From Chitinophagales bacterium (lineage in GTDB: Bacteria > Bacteroidota > Bacteroidia > Chitinophagales > Chitinophagaceae): a DNA stretch of 64,000 bases. Location of the stretch: the NCBI GenBank assembly GCA_015654595.1, contig JAATGQ010000013.1, forward strand, positions 1 through 64,000, read 5' to 3'. Shown piece after piece: positions 33,991 to 42,142 of the stretch. Under the pieces are notes generated by a model. The model ran no database searches. It worked only from the letters and a program-made list of their open reading frames with translations, and was not told the DNA's origin. The position numbers and the translations under genes were made by a program. Numbering within the stretch: the stretch's first letter is position 1; every line of letters starts with the position of its first letter.

Positions 33991-34743
33991 CTAGTCGTGC
34001 TGCAAAAAGTTTTGCAGCTGCTGGAAAGCGCTTAAGAACTTCTTATAGTCGTCGTCCGTCTTCGGATAGTCGATATCGTGTTTTCTGAACGTATGTTTGA
34101 TCAGGCTGTCGGCTTTATGACAGTCTGCATCGTTATAAAAGAAGTCCTTCCATTCTACGGGCAGATCGGCATAGTGTTTTATTCCCAGGCCGTTGACGTA
34201 GATCTTCAACGGGGTTGGCAGGCCCGTTACGTCGAGTGTTTCGATCTTTTTATCTACGGCCCAGGCAAAGTATTTTTCGAGATAGTGGAGGTGTCCCAGC
34301 AGTCGCTGTTTAATCTCGTCGGTGCTTTCGGAATGGGTTGCTTTTATTCTCCATTGGTTGTTATCAGCCGAGAAGGGATCTTTTTCGGGGTTGGGATAAG
34401 GCAGGTCATAGGCTTGGAAGTCGTCGATCTTATCCCTGCCGAACTGTACTTTCAACGCCTTATCGGATAGGCTGTTGAGCTGGTAGATATAGGTTTTATG
34501 ATTTTGCGTGGTCAGATAGAGCTTCTGGTCGGCGAGTCTCCAGCGGCCGTAATTGTATGCGCCAAAGTCCTGGGTAAAGCTGCTGTCGGGGCGTAGTTCA
34601 AGGAAGCTTGAGCCGGTGAGCAGGCTGTCCCATTTGTTGCGATAACCATGGTCGCTGCTGAAGAGGAAGAGCCGGCTGCTTTTAGAGTTATTGCAGGCGG
34701 ACAGGAGGAAGAGGAGCCCAAGGAACAGAACGGTTTTGGTCAT
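33991..34743 (-). CDS. Hypothetical lipoprotein downstream of ppk
   Basis: 250 residues, not recognised. A lipoprotein signal (FLLSACNN, Cys17) is followed by a small beta-rich half with SSFLELRPDSSFTQDFGAYN and YGRWRLADQKLYLTTQNHKT, which resembles lipocalin-like or DUF-type strands that report residual weight on a surface. The C-terminal half is helical and contains HLHYLEKYFAWAVDKKIETL and several charged segments. It starts 10 bp after the ppk stop codon and so is probably cotranscribed with it. No catalytic motif is visible. Confidence 0.7.
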   Translation of the reverse strand: MTKTVLFLGLLFLLSACNNSKSSRLFLFSSDHGYRNKWDSLLTGSSFLELRPDSSFTQDFGAYNYGRWRLADQKLYLTTQNHKTYIYQLNSLSDKALKVQFGRDKIDDFQAYDLPYPNPEKDPFSADNNQWRIKATHSESTDEIKQRLLGHLHYLEKYFAWAVDKKIETLDVTGLPTPLKIYVNGLGIKHYADLPVEWKDFFYNDADCHKADSLIKHTFRKHDIDYPKTDDDYKKFLSAFQQLQNFLQHD

Positions 34744-34753
34744 AAAGTGGGGT

Positions 34754-37018
34754 TTAGGATCGGTCTCGCGCTGCGGAAAGATACTGATAAATTGCTTGCT
34801 GCGAACGGATGCCTTGGGCGTCGGCCGGCGGCGGGACGCTGGCGGCCGGATGGGATTCGATTACCGGCGTCGAAGCGTTGGAGGGCAAGGGGGCTCCGGT
34901 ATCGGATGCCTGGGGGCTGGCAGTTGGCGCAGCCGACGAGCTCTCTGCCGGCGTGGTTTGCACGGCGCCGACGGCTGTAGGGCTCCCTGCCGCGGGTGTT
35001 GTGGATTCAGACGAATGATCCGTGTTCAGCAAGGAAGGGTCTTCTGTTGTGTTTTCAGAATCGGCCGTAATGTTTACAGCGGCAAGCGTATCGGCCAGCT
35101 GCAGCTGGATGATGTCTTTTATTTCTTTTTTCAGCCGGGGTTCATAGATGGGAAAACATACTTCGATGCGGCGGTAAATGTTCCGGTTCATCCAGTCGGA
35201 AGAGCCCATGTATATGGCTTCATTGCCGTTGTTGTGGAAGATGAAGACGCGGCCATGTTCGAGATAACGGTCGACGATACGCCGGATCGTTATCCTGCTG
35301 CTCATTCCGGCAATGCCGGGTATACAGCAGCAGATGCCGCGGATCAGCAGTTGGATCGTCACGCCTGCCTCGGAGGCTTCGTATAATTTCTTGATCAGGA
35401 TCTGTTCCTCGAGGTTGTTCATCTTTATGATGATGGAAGCCGGCAGTCCCTGGCGGGCATTGTTGATCTCCTGGTCGATAAGGGCAAGGAACTTCTCCTG
35501 CAGCCCAAACTGGGCGACCAGTAAATGGTTGAACGCGATCTTTTCGGATTTGCCTGGTTCTTTTCTTTTCTCGAGGAAAATAAAGAGCAATTCCAATTCA
35601 CGCATAAAGTCGTGCTGACCGGTCAGCAGAATATGATCGGTATAGAAGCGGGCGGTATTTTCGTTCAGGTTGCCAGTGGCCAGCAGACCTGCGTAATGGA
35701 GTCTGCCCGCCTTTTTCTTTTTTACCAGCGCCACTTTTGCGTGTACTTTCAATGCCGGAATGCTATAGATGATCTTTACGCCGGCCTCTTTCATCTTCTT
35801 TGCCCAGCGGAGGTTATTGGCTTCGTCGAAGCGGGCTTTCAATTCTACGAAGACGGTGACCTTTTTGCCGTTGAGGGCTGCGCTGATCAGCGCGTGAACG
35901 ATACGCGAGTCACGGGCGACACGGTAGAGCGTGGTATATATTTCTTCTACAAAAGGGTCGCTCGCGGCTTCGTTAAAGAACCGAAGGACGGGGTTATAGC
36001 TTTCGTAGGGAACATGCAACAGTACGTCCTTCTCCATTATACTTTCCATCAGACTTGGCTGTTCCAGCAGCCAGTGGGGAAGGGAGGGCCAGGGCTGGTA
36101 GGACAGGGATTTATCTTTTACCGGGAATCCCGACAGGTCGCGGAGGTTGTGATAACGGCCGCCCATCATGACGGAAGCCCGGTCGAGTTTTAGCTGCCGG
36201 ATAAGCGTATCCAGGAGCCGCAGCGGCATGCCGGGCTCATAGAGGAAGCGGGTCGCGAGACCTGAGTCTCTTTTGGCGAGTTTCTTTTCGATCTTATCCG
36301 CGATATCGCCTTCGTATTCGTCTTCGAGATCCAGTTCGGCGTCCCTGGTGATCTTGAAGCTGAACGTTCCGTTGGGTACGGCGCCGGGAAAAAGGGCGGG
36401 TAGATTCTCGCGTACGATGTCGTCGATAAAAAGGATATAGCGGGTATGGTCCACCGTCACCTCATAGAATCGGGGAAGGCTGTCCGAAGGGATATTGAGG
36501 ATGACCAGTTGTTCTTTTCCTTTTCCATCGCCTGTCAAAACAAGGAAATAGAGTTTGTCGTTCTCCGGGAAGAAAGTCGTGTCTTCATCCTTTAGCCAGA
36601 TGGGTTGGAGAAAGGCCATAACCTGGGTAAGAAAATATTCTCTTGCCGCCTTTTTTGCCGCCTCGGGTATCGGGTCATTATACACGAACCGGATGCCTTT
36701 TTGGGCGAGGGCGGGCAGGATCCCACCGATCAGCAATTGTCCGAAATGTTCCAGTTGATTGTTTACCCTGGATGAAATTTGTGTTAATAATCGAACCCCT
36801 TCGGGCGAGACATAGTCTTCCTTTGTCGATCTTATCTTTTGCAAAGCAGCGAGTGCGGGTATGCGTACTCTGTAAAATTCGTCGAGATTGGAGCAAAAAA
36901 TGGATAGAAAGGAGATCTTTTCCAGTAAAGGAGTTTCTTCCCTGGCGGCCTCTTCAAGGACGCGATAGTTAAAGGAAAGCCAGCTTAAATCCCGGTTGAA
37001 AAATAAATTTGCCGCCAT
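34754..37018 (-). CDS. ppk1: Polyphosphate kinase 1 with a low-complexity C-terminal insertion
   Basis: 754 residues from ATG at 37018 (MAANLFFNRDLSWLSFNYRV); an upstream reading is A/T-rich noise. It reversibly moves the terminal phosphate of ATP to long-chain polyphosphate. Visible: the N domain with FFNRDLSWLSFNYRVLEEA, the H domain, and two PLD-like catalytic domains. The phospho-acceptor His is in IPALKVHAKVAL, the second essential His in YLEHGRVFIFHNNGNEAIYM, and VTVFVELKARFDEANNLRWA links them. A 90-residue Ala/Pro/Ser/Thr-rich stretch (about residues 646-735, DNA 34814-35083) separates the body from the usual end GIRSQQAIYQYLSAARDRS. That insertion is not part of the known fold. Confidence 0.94.
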   Translation of the reverse strand: MAANLFFNRDLSWLSFNYRVLEEAAREETPLLEKISFLSIFCSNLDEFYRVRIPALAALQKIRSTKEDYVSPEGVRLLTQISSRVNNQLEHFGQLLIGGILPALAQKGIRFVYNDPIPEAAKKAAREYFLTQVMAFLQPIWLKDEDTTFFPENDKLYFLVLTGDGKGKEQLVILNIPSDSLPRFYEVTVDHTRYILFIDDIVRENLPALFPGAVPNGTFSFKITRDAELDLEDEYEGDIADKIEKKLAKRDSGLATRFLYEPGMPLRLLDTLIRQLKLDRASVMMGGRYHNLRDLSGFPVKDKSLSYQPWPSLPHWLLEQPSLMESIMEKDVLLHVPYESYNPVLRFFNEAASDPFVEEIYTTLYRVARDSRIVHALISAALNGKKVTVFVELKARFDEANNLRWAKKMKEAGVKIIYSIPALKVHAKVALVKKKKAGRLHYAGLLATGNLNENTARFYTDHILLTGQHDFMRELELLFIFLEKRKEPGKSEKIAFNHLLVAQFGLQEKFLALIDQEINNARQGLPASIIIKMNNLEEQILIKKLYEASEAGVTIQLLIRGICCCIPGIAGMSSRITIRRIVDRYLEHGRVFIFHNNGNEAIYMGSSDWMNRNIYRRIEVCFPIYEPRLKKEIKDIIQLQLADTLAAVNITADSENTTEDPSLLNTDHSSESTTPAAGSPTAVGAVQTTPAESSSAAPTASPQASDTGAPLPSNASTPVIESHPAASVPPPADAQGIRSQQAIYQYLSAARDRS

Positions 37019-37194
37019 AGTTTGCAAAATAATCTTTTTTGGGAAGCGTACAAGGGGGATAGTAAGGATGGGAAAAAGATTATCATGCAGTACATTGTTT
37101 GCAGAGGTGTCGGCATTACAGGAGTTCAACCGGTCAGACAGGCATTTTGCCAAAGATATCCTCAGATATCGCCAGAAGCAGCGACAAGGAGTAT

Positions 37195-37782
37195 TTAGCT
37201 TACTTTAAGATACTTCTTGGGCTTTGCTTTTGGCTTGCTGGTATGCAGCGCGTCGACGAGCGGATCGATCTGTTCGCAGAGACCGCGGACGCTGATGCGG
37301 CCTTCTATCCTTTTCCCATTGATAAAAAACGCGGGAGCATCTTTTATGCCGAGTTTCAATGCCGATGCGATATCATCCTGGACATACTGTCCGTATTTTC
37401 CGGCAACCAGCACATCGAGAAAATTTATGCCGCTCATTCCCAGCTCTCTGGCATATCCCGCCAGGCTGGCCGCTCCAAGGTTTCTGCGGTTGTGGAGAAT
37501 CAGGTCGTGCATTTGCGGAAACATTCCTTCCTGCGCTGCGGCAATGGCTGCTTCCGCTGCCTTGTGCGCTTTCTGATGGATACGCAGCTGCGGAAAATGT
37601 CTGTAGTTGAAATTGACTATACCGGGATAACGTTTCAGCGCTTCACGGATGATAAGATCATTGTGAAGGCCAACCTCGCATTCGTAGTCACCATATTCGG
37701 TGAGTGTAATGGGCGCCTTGGGATGGCCGATAAAAATGTCCTTTGGATGGATAAGCGGGCCATCTTTTTTGAAGTAGGTCAT
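37195..37782 (-). CDS. DsbA-like thioredoxin-fold protein with a single active-site cysteine
   Basis: 195 residues, no signal peptide. The DsbA/NhaA-associated layout is clear: GHPKAPITLTEYGDYEC, NFNYRHFPQLRIHQKAHKAA, a helical insertion, and the cis-Pro segment IKDAPAFFINGKRIEGRIS. The active-site pair should be C-x-x-C after YGDYE, but the sequence is CEVG (Cys35, Gly38), so the second cysteine is missing. It may act as a glutathione-dependent monothiol protein or be redox-inactive. Cytoplasmic location is inferred from the missing signal. It is transcribed toward ppk, starting about 170 bp upstream of it. Confidence 0.8.
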   Translation of the reverse strand: MTYFKKDGPLIHPKDIFIGHPKAPITLTEYGDYECEVGLHNDLIIREALKRYPGIVNFNYRHFPQLRIHQKAHKAAEAAIAAAQEGMFPQMHDLILHNRRNLGAASLAGYARELGMSGINFLDVLVAGKYGQYVQDDIASALKLGIKDAPAFFINGKRIEGRISVRGLCEQIDPLVDALHTSKPKAKPKKYLKVS

Positions 37783-37810
37783 GATGAATCGTTTTTAAGA
37801 TTTAGGTTTT

Positions 37811-37841
37811 AAAAAATGCGACCCGGCATCCGCCGGGTCGC
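37811..37841 (-). terminator. Terminator of the second AraC-type regulator gene
   Basis: GCGACCCGGC (37818-37827) pairs with GCCGGGTCGC (37832-37841) over a 4-nt loop. On the minus strand it is followed by A and six T (37816-37811). It lies about 180 bp beyond the stop codon of the AraC-type gene and just upstream of the DsbA-like gene on the same strand. Confidence 0.75.
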
Positions 37842-38023
37842 TCTTAAAACACCCCTGCCTGTTGTAATCGCCTGCCGGTTGAAGCTCTTGTGATTGCCTG
37901 CCTGTTTAGGTTTCTGGTGATATGTTGACCTTGATCGTTTGTTAATGCAATTTACAACCTGTCTTTTCTTTCATCAATGTACGGATCATAGCATCCTCTG
38001 TATAATTCGATGATGTGCCTGTA

Positions 38024-38899
38024 TCAGCTTACATAAAAGAAGCTTTCTTTTTTGAAGTCGGTGAAATTCTTGCCGTATACCGACTTGAAGAATTTGCTGA
38101 AATGCGCGATGTCTTCGAACCCGAGATGATAAGCGATCTCTTTCATACTGACATCGGAACAGGCCGCCTGCCGGCGCGCTTCGAGCACTACGCGCTGGCG
38201 TATGTGATGGCCGGCGGGATAGCCCGATATCTTTTTGACGATCTCGTTGAGATAGTTGGGTGTGACGGACAATTCACAGGCGTAGTCCTTTACCAGCTTC
38301 CAGCACATGAATTTCTTCTCGACAAGTGAAATGAAATTCCGTACGAGCCGGACGTTGCTGCTTTGTGCTGAGACACGAAAGGAGCCCTCGAATTGCCGGG
38401 CAAGATAGATCAGGAAAATAGAGGTATATCTTTTAATGATCTCTGTTCGTAAGAGATAACCGTTATAGGTTTCCCGGTAGAGTTTTTTGATGATGTCTTC
38501 CAGTTCGTCAGCCATTTCCTGCTGCATATGTATCCCCGGCGTTTGCATAAACAGATGCAGGAGCCCGCTTCTGTATAGCAATTCAAATTCATCGTTGCCG
38601 GTATTGAGCGCCCATTCGGGGAAGCTGACGATATAGCCTTCGGCCGTTTCGTCGGTTTCGAGTTGGTGGAGCTGGCTGGGGACTATGCAATAAAGCATAT
38701 TGTTGCCGAGGCGGTATCGTTTGAGGTCGATGTCCAGGTATCCGCCTCCTTTTTTCACCCAGAGGATCTCGATATGCTGGTGCCGGTGGGGAATCCCCCG
38801 GTGGATACTATTTTGGTCCTGAAACGCTTGCAAAGTTTGAATTTCAAACGGAATCTCTTTTTCTTTGCGTATAGACTGTGCAGTAGTAGGTAATTGCAT
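38024..38899 (-). CDS. AraC family transcriptional regulator
   Basis: 291 residues from ATG at 38899 (MQLPTTAQSIRKEKEIPFEI). A longer frame to 39049 is open but the added 50 residues look non-coding. The N-terminal cupin domain has IPHRHQHIEILWVKKGGGYL and LHQLETDETAEGYIVSFPEW, the latter typical of Bacteroidota AraC regulators. The C-terminal HTH pair is LSVTPNYLNEIVKKISGYPA and the second helix block in DVSMKEIAYHLGFEDIAHFS, then KFFKSVYGKNFTDFKK. The ligand is unknown. It is divergent from the PAP2 gene and could control it. Confidence 0.88.
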   Translation of the reverse strand: MQLPTTAQSIRKEKEIPFEIQTLQAFQDQNSIHRGIPHRHQHIEILWVKKGGGYLDIDLKRYRLGNNMLYCIVPSQLHQLETDETAEGYIVSFPEWALNTGNDEFELLYRSGLLHLFMQTPGIHMQQEMADELEDIIKKLYRETYNGYLLRTEIIKRYTSIFLIYLARQFEGSFRVSAQSSNVRLVRNFISLVEKKFMCWKLVKDYACELSVTPNYLNEIVKKISGYPAGHHIRQRVVLEARRQAACSDVSMKEIAYHLGFEDIAHFSKFFKSVYGKNFTDFKKESFFYVS

Positions 38900-39060
38900 A
38901 GAGAAAAATTGTGAGGTTGAATAGAGTATGCCCAACTTCGTGCCATATTGTAATATGTTGATTGATAGTTGCTTGTAAGAATTAAATAATCGGCGGATTA
39001 CGATATTTCGCTTTTTCACCGGCATATGATCGAAATATCGTCGCATCAAAATAGTTAAGT

Positions 39061-39657
39061 ATGAAGTGTCTGGCTCGTCATCATTGGATTTGTTGGCTGT
39101 TGGGTATGATGATTTATTGCAATGGCTATGCGCAATCGGGGTTGCAGCGTATGGATGAGCGCATTCTCGAGCAGCTGGCGGCGAATCGTACGGATGCGCA
39201 GACGGCGATCTTTCGCACTATTTCGAATGCCAATAACTATGTCAATATTGCGATCCCTGCCGGTGTGTTATTGAAGGGGGTGATTGAAAATGATGCGGCA
39301 GCGAAAAAGAATGCGCTTTATATCGCGACGAGTACGGCTGCGACTTATTTGTTTAATCTGGCCATCAAGCAGCTGGTGAAGCGTCCCAGACCCTTTATTA
39401 CCGATGTTCATCTTGTGCCTGTATACCGGCCCGGTGAGTATTCCTTTCCTTCCGGGCATACTTCTTCTGTTTTTAGCGCGGTGACGGCTTTGTCGCGTGC
39501 GTATCCCAAATGGTATGTCATTGCGCCGTCCTTCCTCTGGGCGGGCGCGGTTGGTTATTCGCGGATGTACCTGGGCGTTCATTATCCGACGGACGTGACG
39601 GCGGGGGCGTTACTGGGCAGCGGTACGTCGTTTGCCTTCGGCTTCTTACGGCCGTAA
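39061..39657 (+). CDS. PAP2 family phosphatase
   Basis: 198 residues. A signal peptide or first membrane segment ends near NGYAQ. The three-part phosphatase signature is complete: KQLVKRPRPF, YSFPSGHTSSVFSA and the last motif YSRMYLGVHYPTDVTAGALL. The enzymes remove phosphate from lipids such as phosphatidate or undecaprenyl diphosphate, or act as acid phosphatases. The outward-facing active site and lack of a clear multi-helix core suggest a periplasmic acid-phosphatase-like or small lipid phosphatase. It faces the AraC-type gene with about 160 bp between starts. Confidence 0.9.
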   Translation: MKCLARHHWICWLLGMMIYCNGYAQSGLQRMDERILEQLAANRTDAQTAIFRTISNANNYVNIAIPAGVLLKGVIENDAAAKKNALYIATSTAATYLFNLAIKQLVKRPRPFITDVHLVPVYRPGEYSFPSGHTSSVFSAVTALSRAYPKWYVIAPSFLWAGAVGYSRMYLGVHYPTDVTAGALLGSGTSFAFGFLRP

Positions 39658-39666
39658 AGGGTCGAT

Positions 39667-39755
39667 GTCGGCAGACGGTGACGTTGATCGATGCCCGTTG
39701 GACGGTGGCGCTGGACAATGCCGGCAGACGGTGACCCCGAACGATGCCGTTGGAC
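39667..39755. repeat. Imperfect direct repeat of about 36 bp after the PAP2 gene
   Basis: Copy 1 (39667-39703) and copy 2 (39720-39755) share GGCAGACGGTGAC, CGATGCC and GTTGGAC in the same order, with a few substitutions and one deleted base between them. The units start 53 bp apart in the 239-bp gap before the Nudix-regulator gene. No ORF or hairpin of note covers both. They may be remnants of a REP-like or duplicated element. Confidence 0.6.
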
Positions 39756-39867
39756 AAGCCGCGGTCCTGGCGACCGAGGTACGGTCTCGGGGGTTGCTCC
39801 ATGGGCTGCTTTGTCGGGATTTCCAAAATTTTAATGTCAAAAACTTGTGGGTGCCAAAAAATTGCCG

Positions 39868-39896
39868 TTAGTTTGCGTCATATTAACGCGAACTAA
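39868..39896 (+). promoter_or_regulatory. Inverted repeat operator candidate abutting the Nudix-regulator start codon
   Basis: Left arm TTAGTTTGCGT (39868-39878) and right arm ACGCGAACTAA (39886-39896) are complementary in 10 of 11 positions around a 7-nt CATATTA spacer. The right arm touches the ATG at 39897. A regulator bound here would block transcription of the whole cassette, which fits autoregulation by the encoded Nudix-related repressor. Confidence 0.6.
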
Positions 39897-40583
39897 ATGA
39901 AACCATTTCATTCTTACAAAAATCCTTCTCTGGCGGTAGACCTCGTGGTGTTTGGGTATAATGCCAGTGAACTTTCTGTTTTACTGCTAAACAGGAACGA
40001 GGAACCGTTTAGTGGGGGATGGACCTTGCCTGGCGCGTTTTTGCAGATGGACGAACGTTTTTCGGACACCTGTGGCAGGGTGCTGCAGACGAAGCTGGGT
40101 ATGGATGACGTATACCTGGAGCAGTTATATTCGTTCGATGAACCGGACCGCGACCCGAGGGGAAGGGTAATATCGGTTGCGTATTATGCTTTAGTAAATC
40201 CGGCGAAGTTTGAGGTGGTGGCGGGGACGATGGCGAATGATGTACGGTGGTGGAATTGTAAGAAGCTGCCGGCGCTGGGCTTTGATCACAAGCAGATCTT
40301 TAAGATGGCTTTGCAGCGTTTGCGTTCCAAGATCCTGTATTTCCCGGTGGGTTTTCAACTATTGGACGAGCAGTTTACGATGACGGAGATACATGAGTTG
40401 TATGAGGCGATCCTGGATCAGTCGATCGATCGCAGGAACTTTCGTCGGAAGATCCTTGCTTCTGCGTATATTCTGCCGACCGGAATGAAACGGGAGGGGC
40501 TGCAAAACAGACATCCGGAATTGTATGTATTTAATAAAAAACTAAAACAGCCTGCCGATCTGGGATCGATTGCAAGGATCTAA
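39897..40583 (+). CDS. nrtR: Nudix-related transcriptional regulator (NrtR-like)
   Basis: 228 residues. The N-terminal Nudix domain (about residues 8-130) has VDLVVFGYNASELSVLLLNR and FSGGWTLPGAFLQMDERFS. The position where the Nudix box needs REUxEE reads RVLQTK, so the catalytic glutamates are gone. The C-terminal ~90 residues form a winged-helix-like domain with FPVGFQLLDEQFTMTEIHEL and RRNFRRKILASAYILPTGMK, the NrtR pattern. Members sense ADP-ribose or related compounds and repress NAD genes; a paralogue group in Bacteroides senses arabinose. Here nadV starts within 40 bp downstream, so the NAD role is favoured. The gene symbol is assigned by context and fold. Confidence 0.82.
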   Translation: MKPFHSYKNPSLAVDLVVFGYNASELSVLLLNRNEEPFSGGWTLPGAFLQMDERFSDTCGRVLQTKLGMDDVYLEQLYSFDEPDRDPRGRVISVAYYALVNPAKFEVVAGTMANDVRWWNCKKLPALGFDHKQIFKMALQRLRSKILYFPVGFQLLDEQFTMTEIHELYEAILDQSIDRRNFRRKILASAYILPTGMKREGLQNRHPELYVFNKKLKQPADLGSIARI

Positions 40584-40621
40584 AGGGATTGTTTTTATTG
40601 ATGACCTTTAATTTGTTGTTT

Positions 40622-42097
40622 ATGACCTATTCGCCGATTTTATTGAAAGACGGTTACAAAGTTGGGCACAAGTTCCAGTATCCTCAAGGCACTACGTTGG
40701 TTTATTCGAATCTGACCCCGCGTAAGTCGCGGAATGCGGATATGAATGAGATCGTGTTTTTTGGCTTGCAGTATTTTTTGAAAGAATACCTGATCCGTCA
40801 GTGGAACGAAGAGTTCTTTGCGCGGCCAAAGGACGAGGTGGTGAAGGTTTATGCCCGTCGTATGGACAATTATCTCGGTAAGGACTCTATCTCGTATCAG
40901 CATATCGCAGCGCTGCATGATCTTGGTTATCTGCCTTTGGAGATAAAGGCTTTACCTGAGGGAAGCCTGGTGCCGATGCGGGTGCCTGTCTTTACGATCA
41001 AGAATACGCTGCCCGAATTCTTTTGGCTTACTAATATGCTGGAGACGATCATGAGCGCCGTCTTGTGGAAGCCTGCTACTTCGGCGACGACAGCTTTTGA
41101 TTACCTGAGAACATTTACCAGATATGCGCGTGAGACCGTTGGAGAGGATCTGAGCTTTGTTCCCTGGCAGGGGCATGACTTCTCTTTCAGAGGGATGAGT
41201 GGTGTGGAAGATGCGGTGATGAGCGGCGCCGGTCACTTGTTGTCCTTTACCGGTACGGATACGATCCCGGCCATCGACTTTCTCGAGCGCTTTTACAATG
41301 CTGATTGCGAGAAGGAATTGATCGGCGGTTCTGTTCCTGCGACGGAGCATAGCGTGATGTGTATGGGTACGCAGGATGGAGAGATCGAGACCTTCGAGCG
41401 TCTCGTTAGTGTCGTCTACCCGGCAGGCATCGTTTCGATCGTCAGCGACACCTGGGATTTCTGGCAGGTGATCACGGAGTTCCTTCCGAAGCTGAAGAAA
41501 AAGATCCTGGAGCGCAATGGCAAGGTTGTTATCCGGCCTGACAGCGGTGATCCGGTCAGGATCATCGTGGGGGATCCAGAGGCGCCTGTGGGCAGCCCGG
41601 AATATAAAGGAGCGATCGAGTGTATGTGGGAGACATTTGGCGGGACGATCACCTCGAAGGGATACCGGCTGCTGGATGGTCATATTGGATTGATCTATGG
41701 CGACAGTATCACGACGGAACGTCAGCTGGCTATCCTGGAAGGACTGAAGGCAAAGGGTTTTGCAAGTTATAATGTTATTTTGGGCATTGGCTCTTATACC
41801 TACGAATATGTGACCCGGGATACCTTTGGATTTGCCATGAAGGCTACTTATGGGGAGGTCAATGGCGTGGGGCGCGAGATCTTCAAAAGCCCGAAGACAG
41901 ACGATGGAACAAAGAAGTCGGCAAAAGGGCTTATGCAGGTGTATCGGGATAGTGCGACCGGAAAGCTGGCTTTGAAGGATCAGTGTACATGGGAGCAAGA
42001 AGGGAAAGGAGAGTTGAAACCCGTCTTTAAAGATGGAAAGCTGCTGGTGGATTGGACTTTGTCTGAAATTCGTCAGCGGGTAAAAGAACAGTTATAA
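40622..42097 (+). CDS. nadV: Nicotinamide phosphoribosyltransferase
   Basis: 491 residues from ATG at 40622 (MTYSPILLKDGYKVGHKFQY). The enzyme makes NMN from nicotinamide and PRPP. NAMPT/NadV features: the VGHKFQYPQGTTLVYSNLTP start, FSFRGMSGVEDAVMSGAGHL, the phosphate-binding GTDTIPAIDFL, the catalytic His in GSVPATEHSVMCMGTQDG, and KVVIRPDSGDPVRIIVGDPE. Length matches the NadV/NAMPT family and is longer than the NadC/PncB type. It comes directly after the NrtR-like gene. An enzyme for NMN adenylation is not in the window. A hairpin at 42101-42127 follows. Confidence 0.94.
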   Translation: MTYSPILLKDGYKVGHKFQYPQGTTLVYSNLTPRKSRNADMNEIVFFGLQYFLKEYLIRQWNEEFFARPKDEVVKVYARRMDNYLGKDSISYQHIAALHDLGYLPLEIKALPEGSLVPMRVPVFTIKNTLPEFFWLTNMLETIMSAVLWKPATSATTAFDYLRTFTRYARETVGEDLSFVPWQGHDFSFRGMSGVEDAVMSGAGHLLSFTGTDTIPAIDFLERFYNADCEKELIGGSVPATEHSVMCMGTQDGEIETFERLVSVVYPAGIVSIVSDTWDFWQVITEFLPKLKKKILERNGKVVIRPDSGDPVRIIVGDPEAPVGSPEYKGAIECMWETFGGTITSKGYRLLDGHIGLIYGDSITTERQLAILEGLKAKGFASYNVILGIGSYTYEYVTRDTFGFAMKATYGEVNGVGREIFKSPKTDDGTKKSAKGLMQVYRDSATGKLALKDQCTWEQEGKGELKPVFKDGKLLVDWTLSEIRQRVKEQL

Positions 42098-42100
42098 AAA

Positions 42101-42127
42101 GCGCCTTGAGCGCATGACTTGAGGCGC
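42101..42127 (+). promoter_or_regulatory. Interlocking inverted and direct repeat after nadV
   Basis: GCGCCT (42101-42106) pairs with AGGCGC (42122-42127). Inside, CTTGAG occurs twice in direct orientation, and a smaller GCGC-CTTGA-GCGC stem can form instead, so two alternative hairpins compete. There is no clean T-run after either, only GATTTTG. It may damp transcription into the rest of the cassette. Confidence 0.4.
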
Positions 42128-42142
42128 ACCGATTTTGTGAAC

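Noticed and set aside
37099-37812. A 237-codon plus-strand frame over the DsbA-like gene
   Set aside because: Mirror frame of the DsbA-like protein; the minus-strand product has a clear thioredoxin fold pattern.
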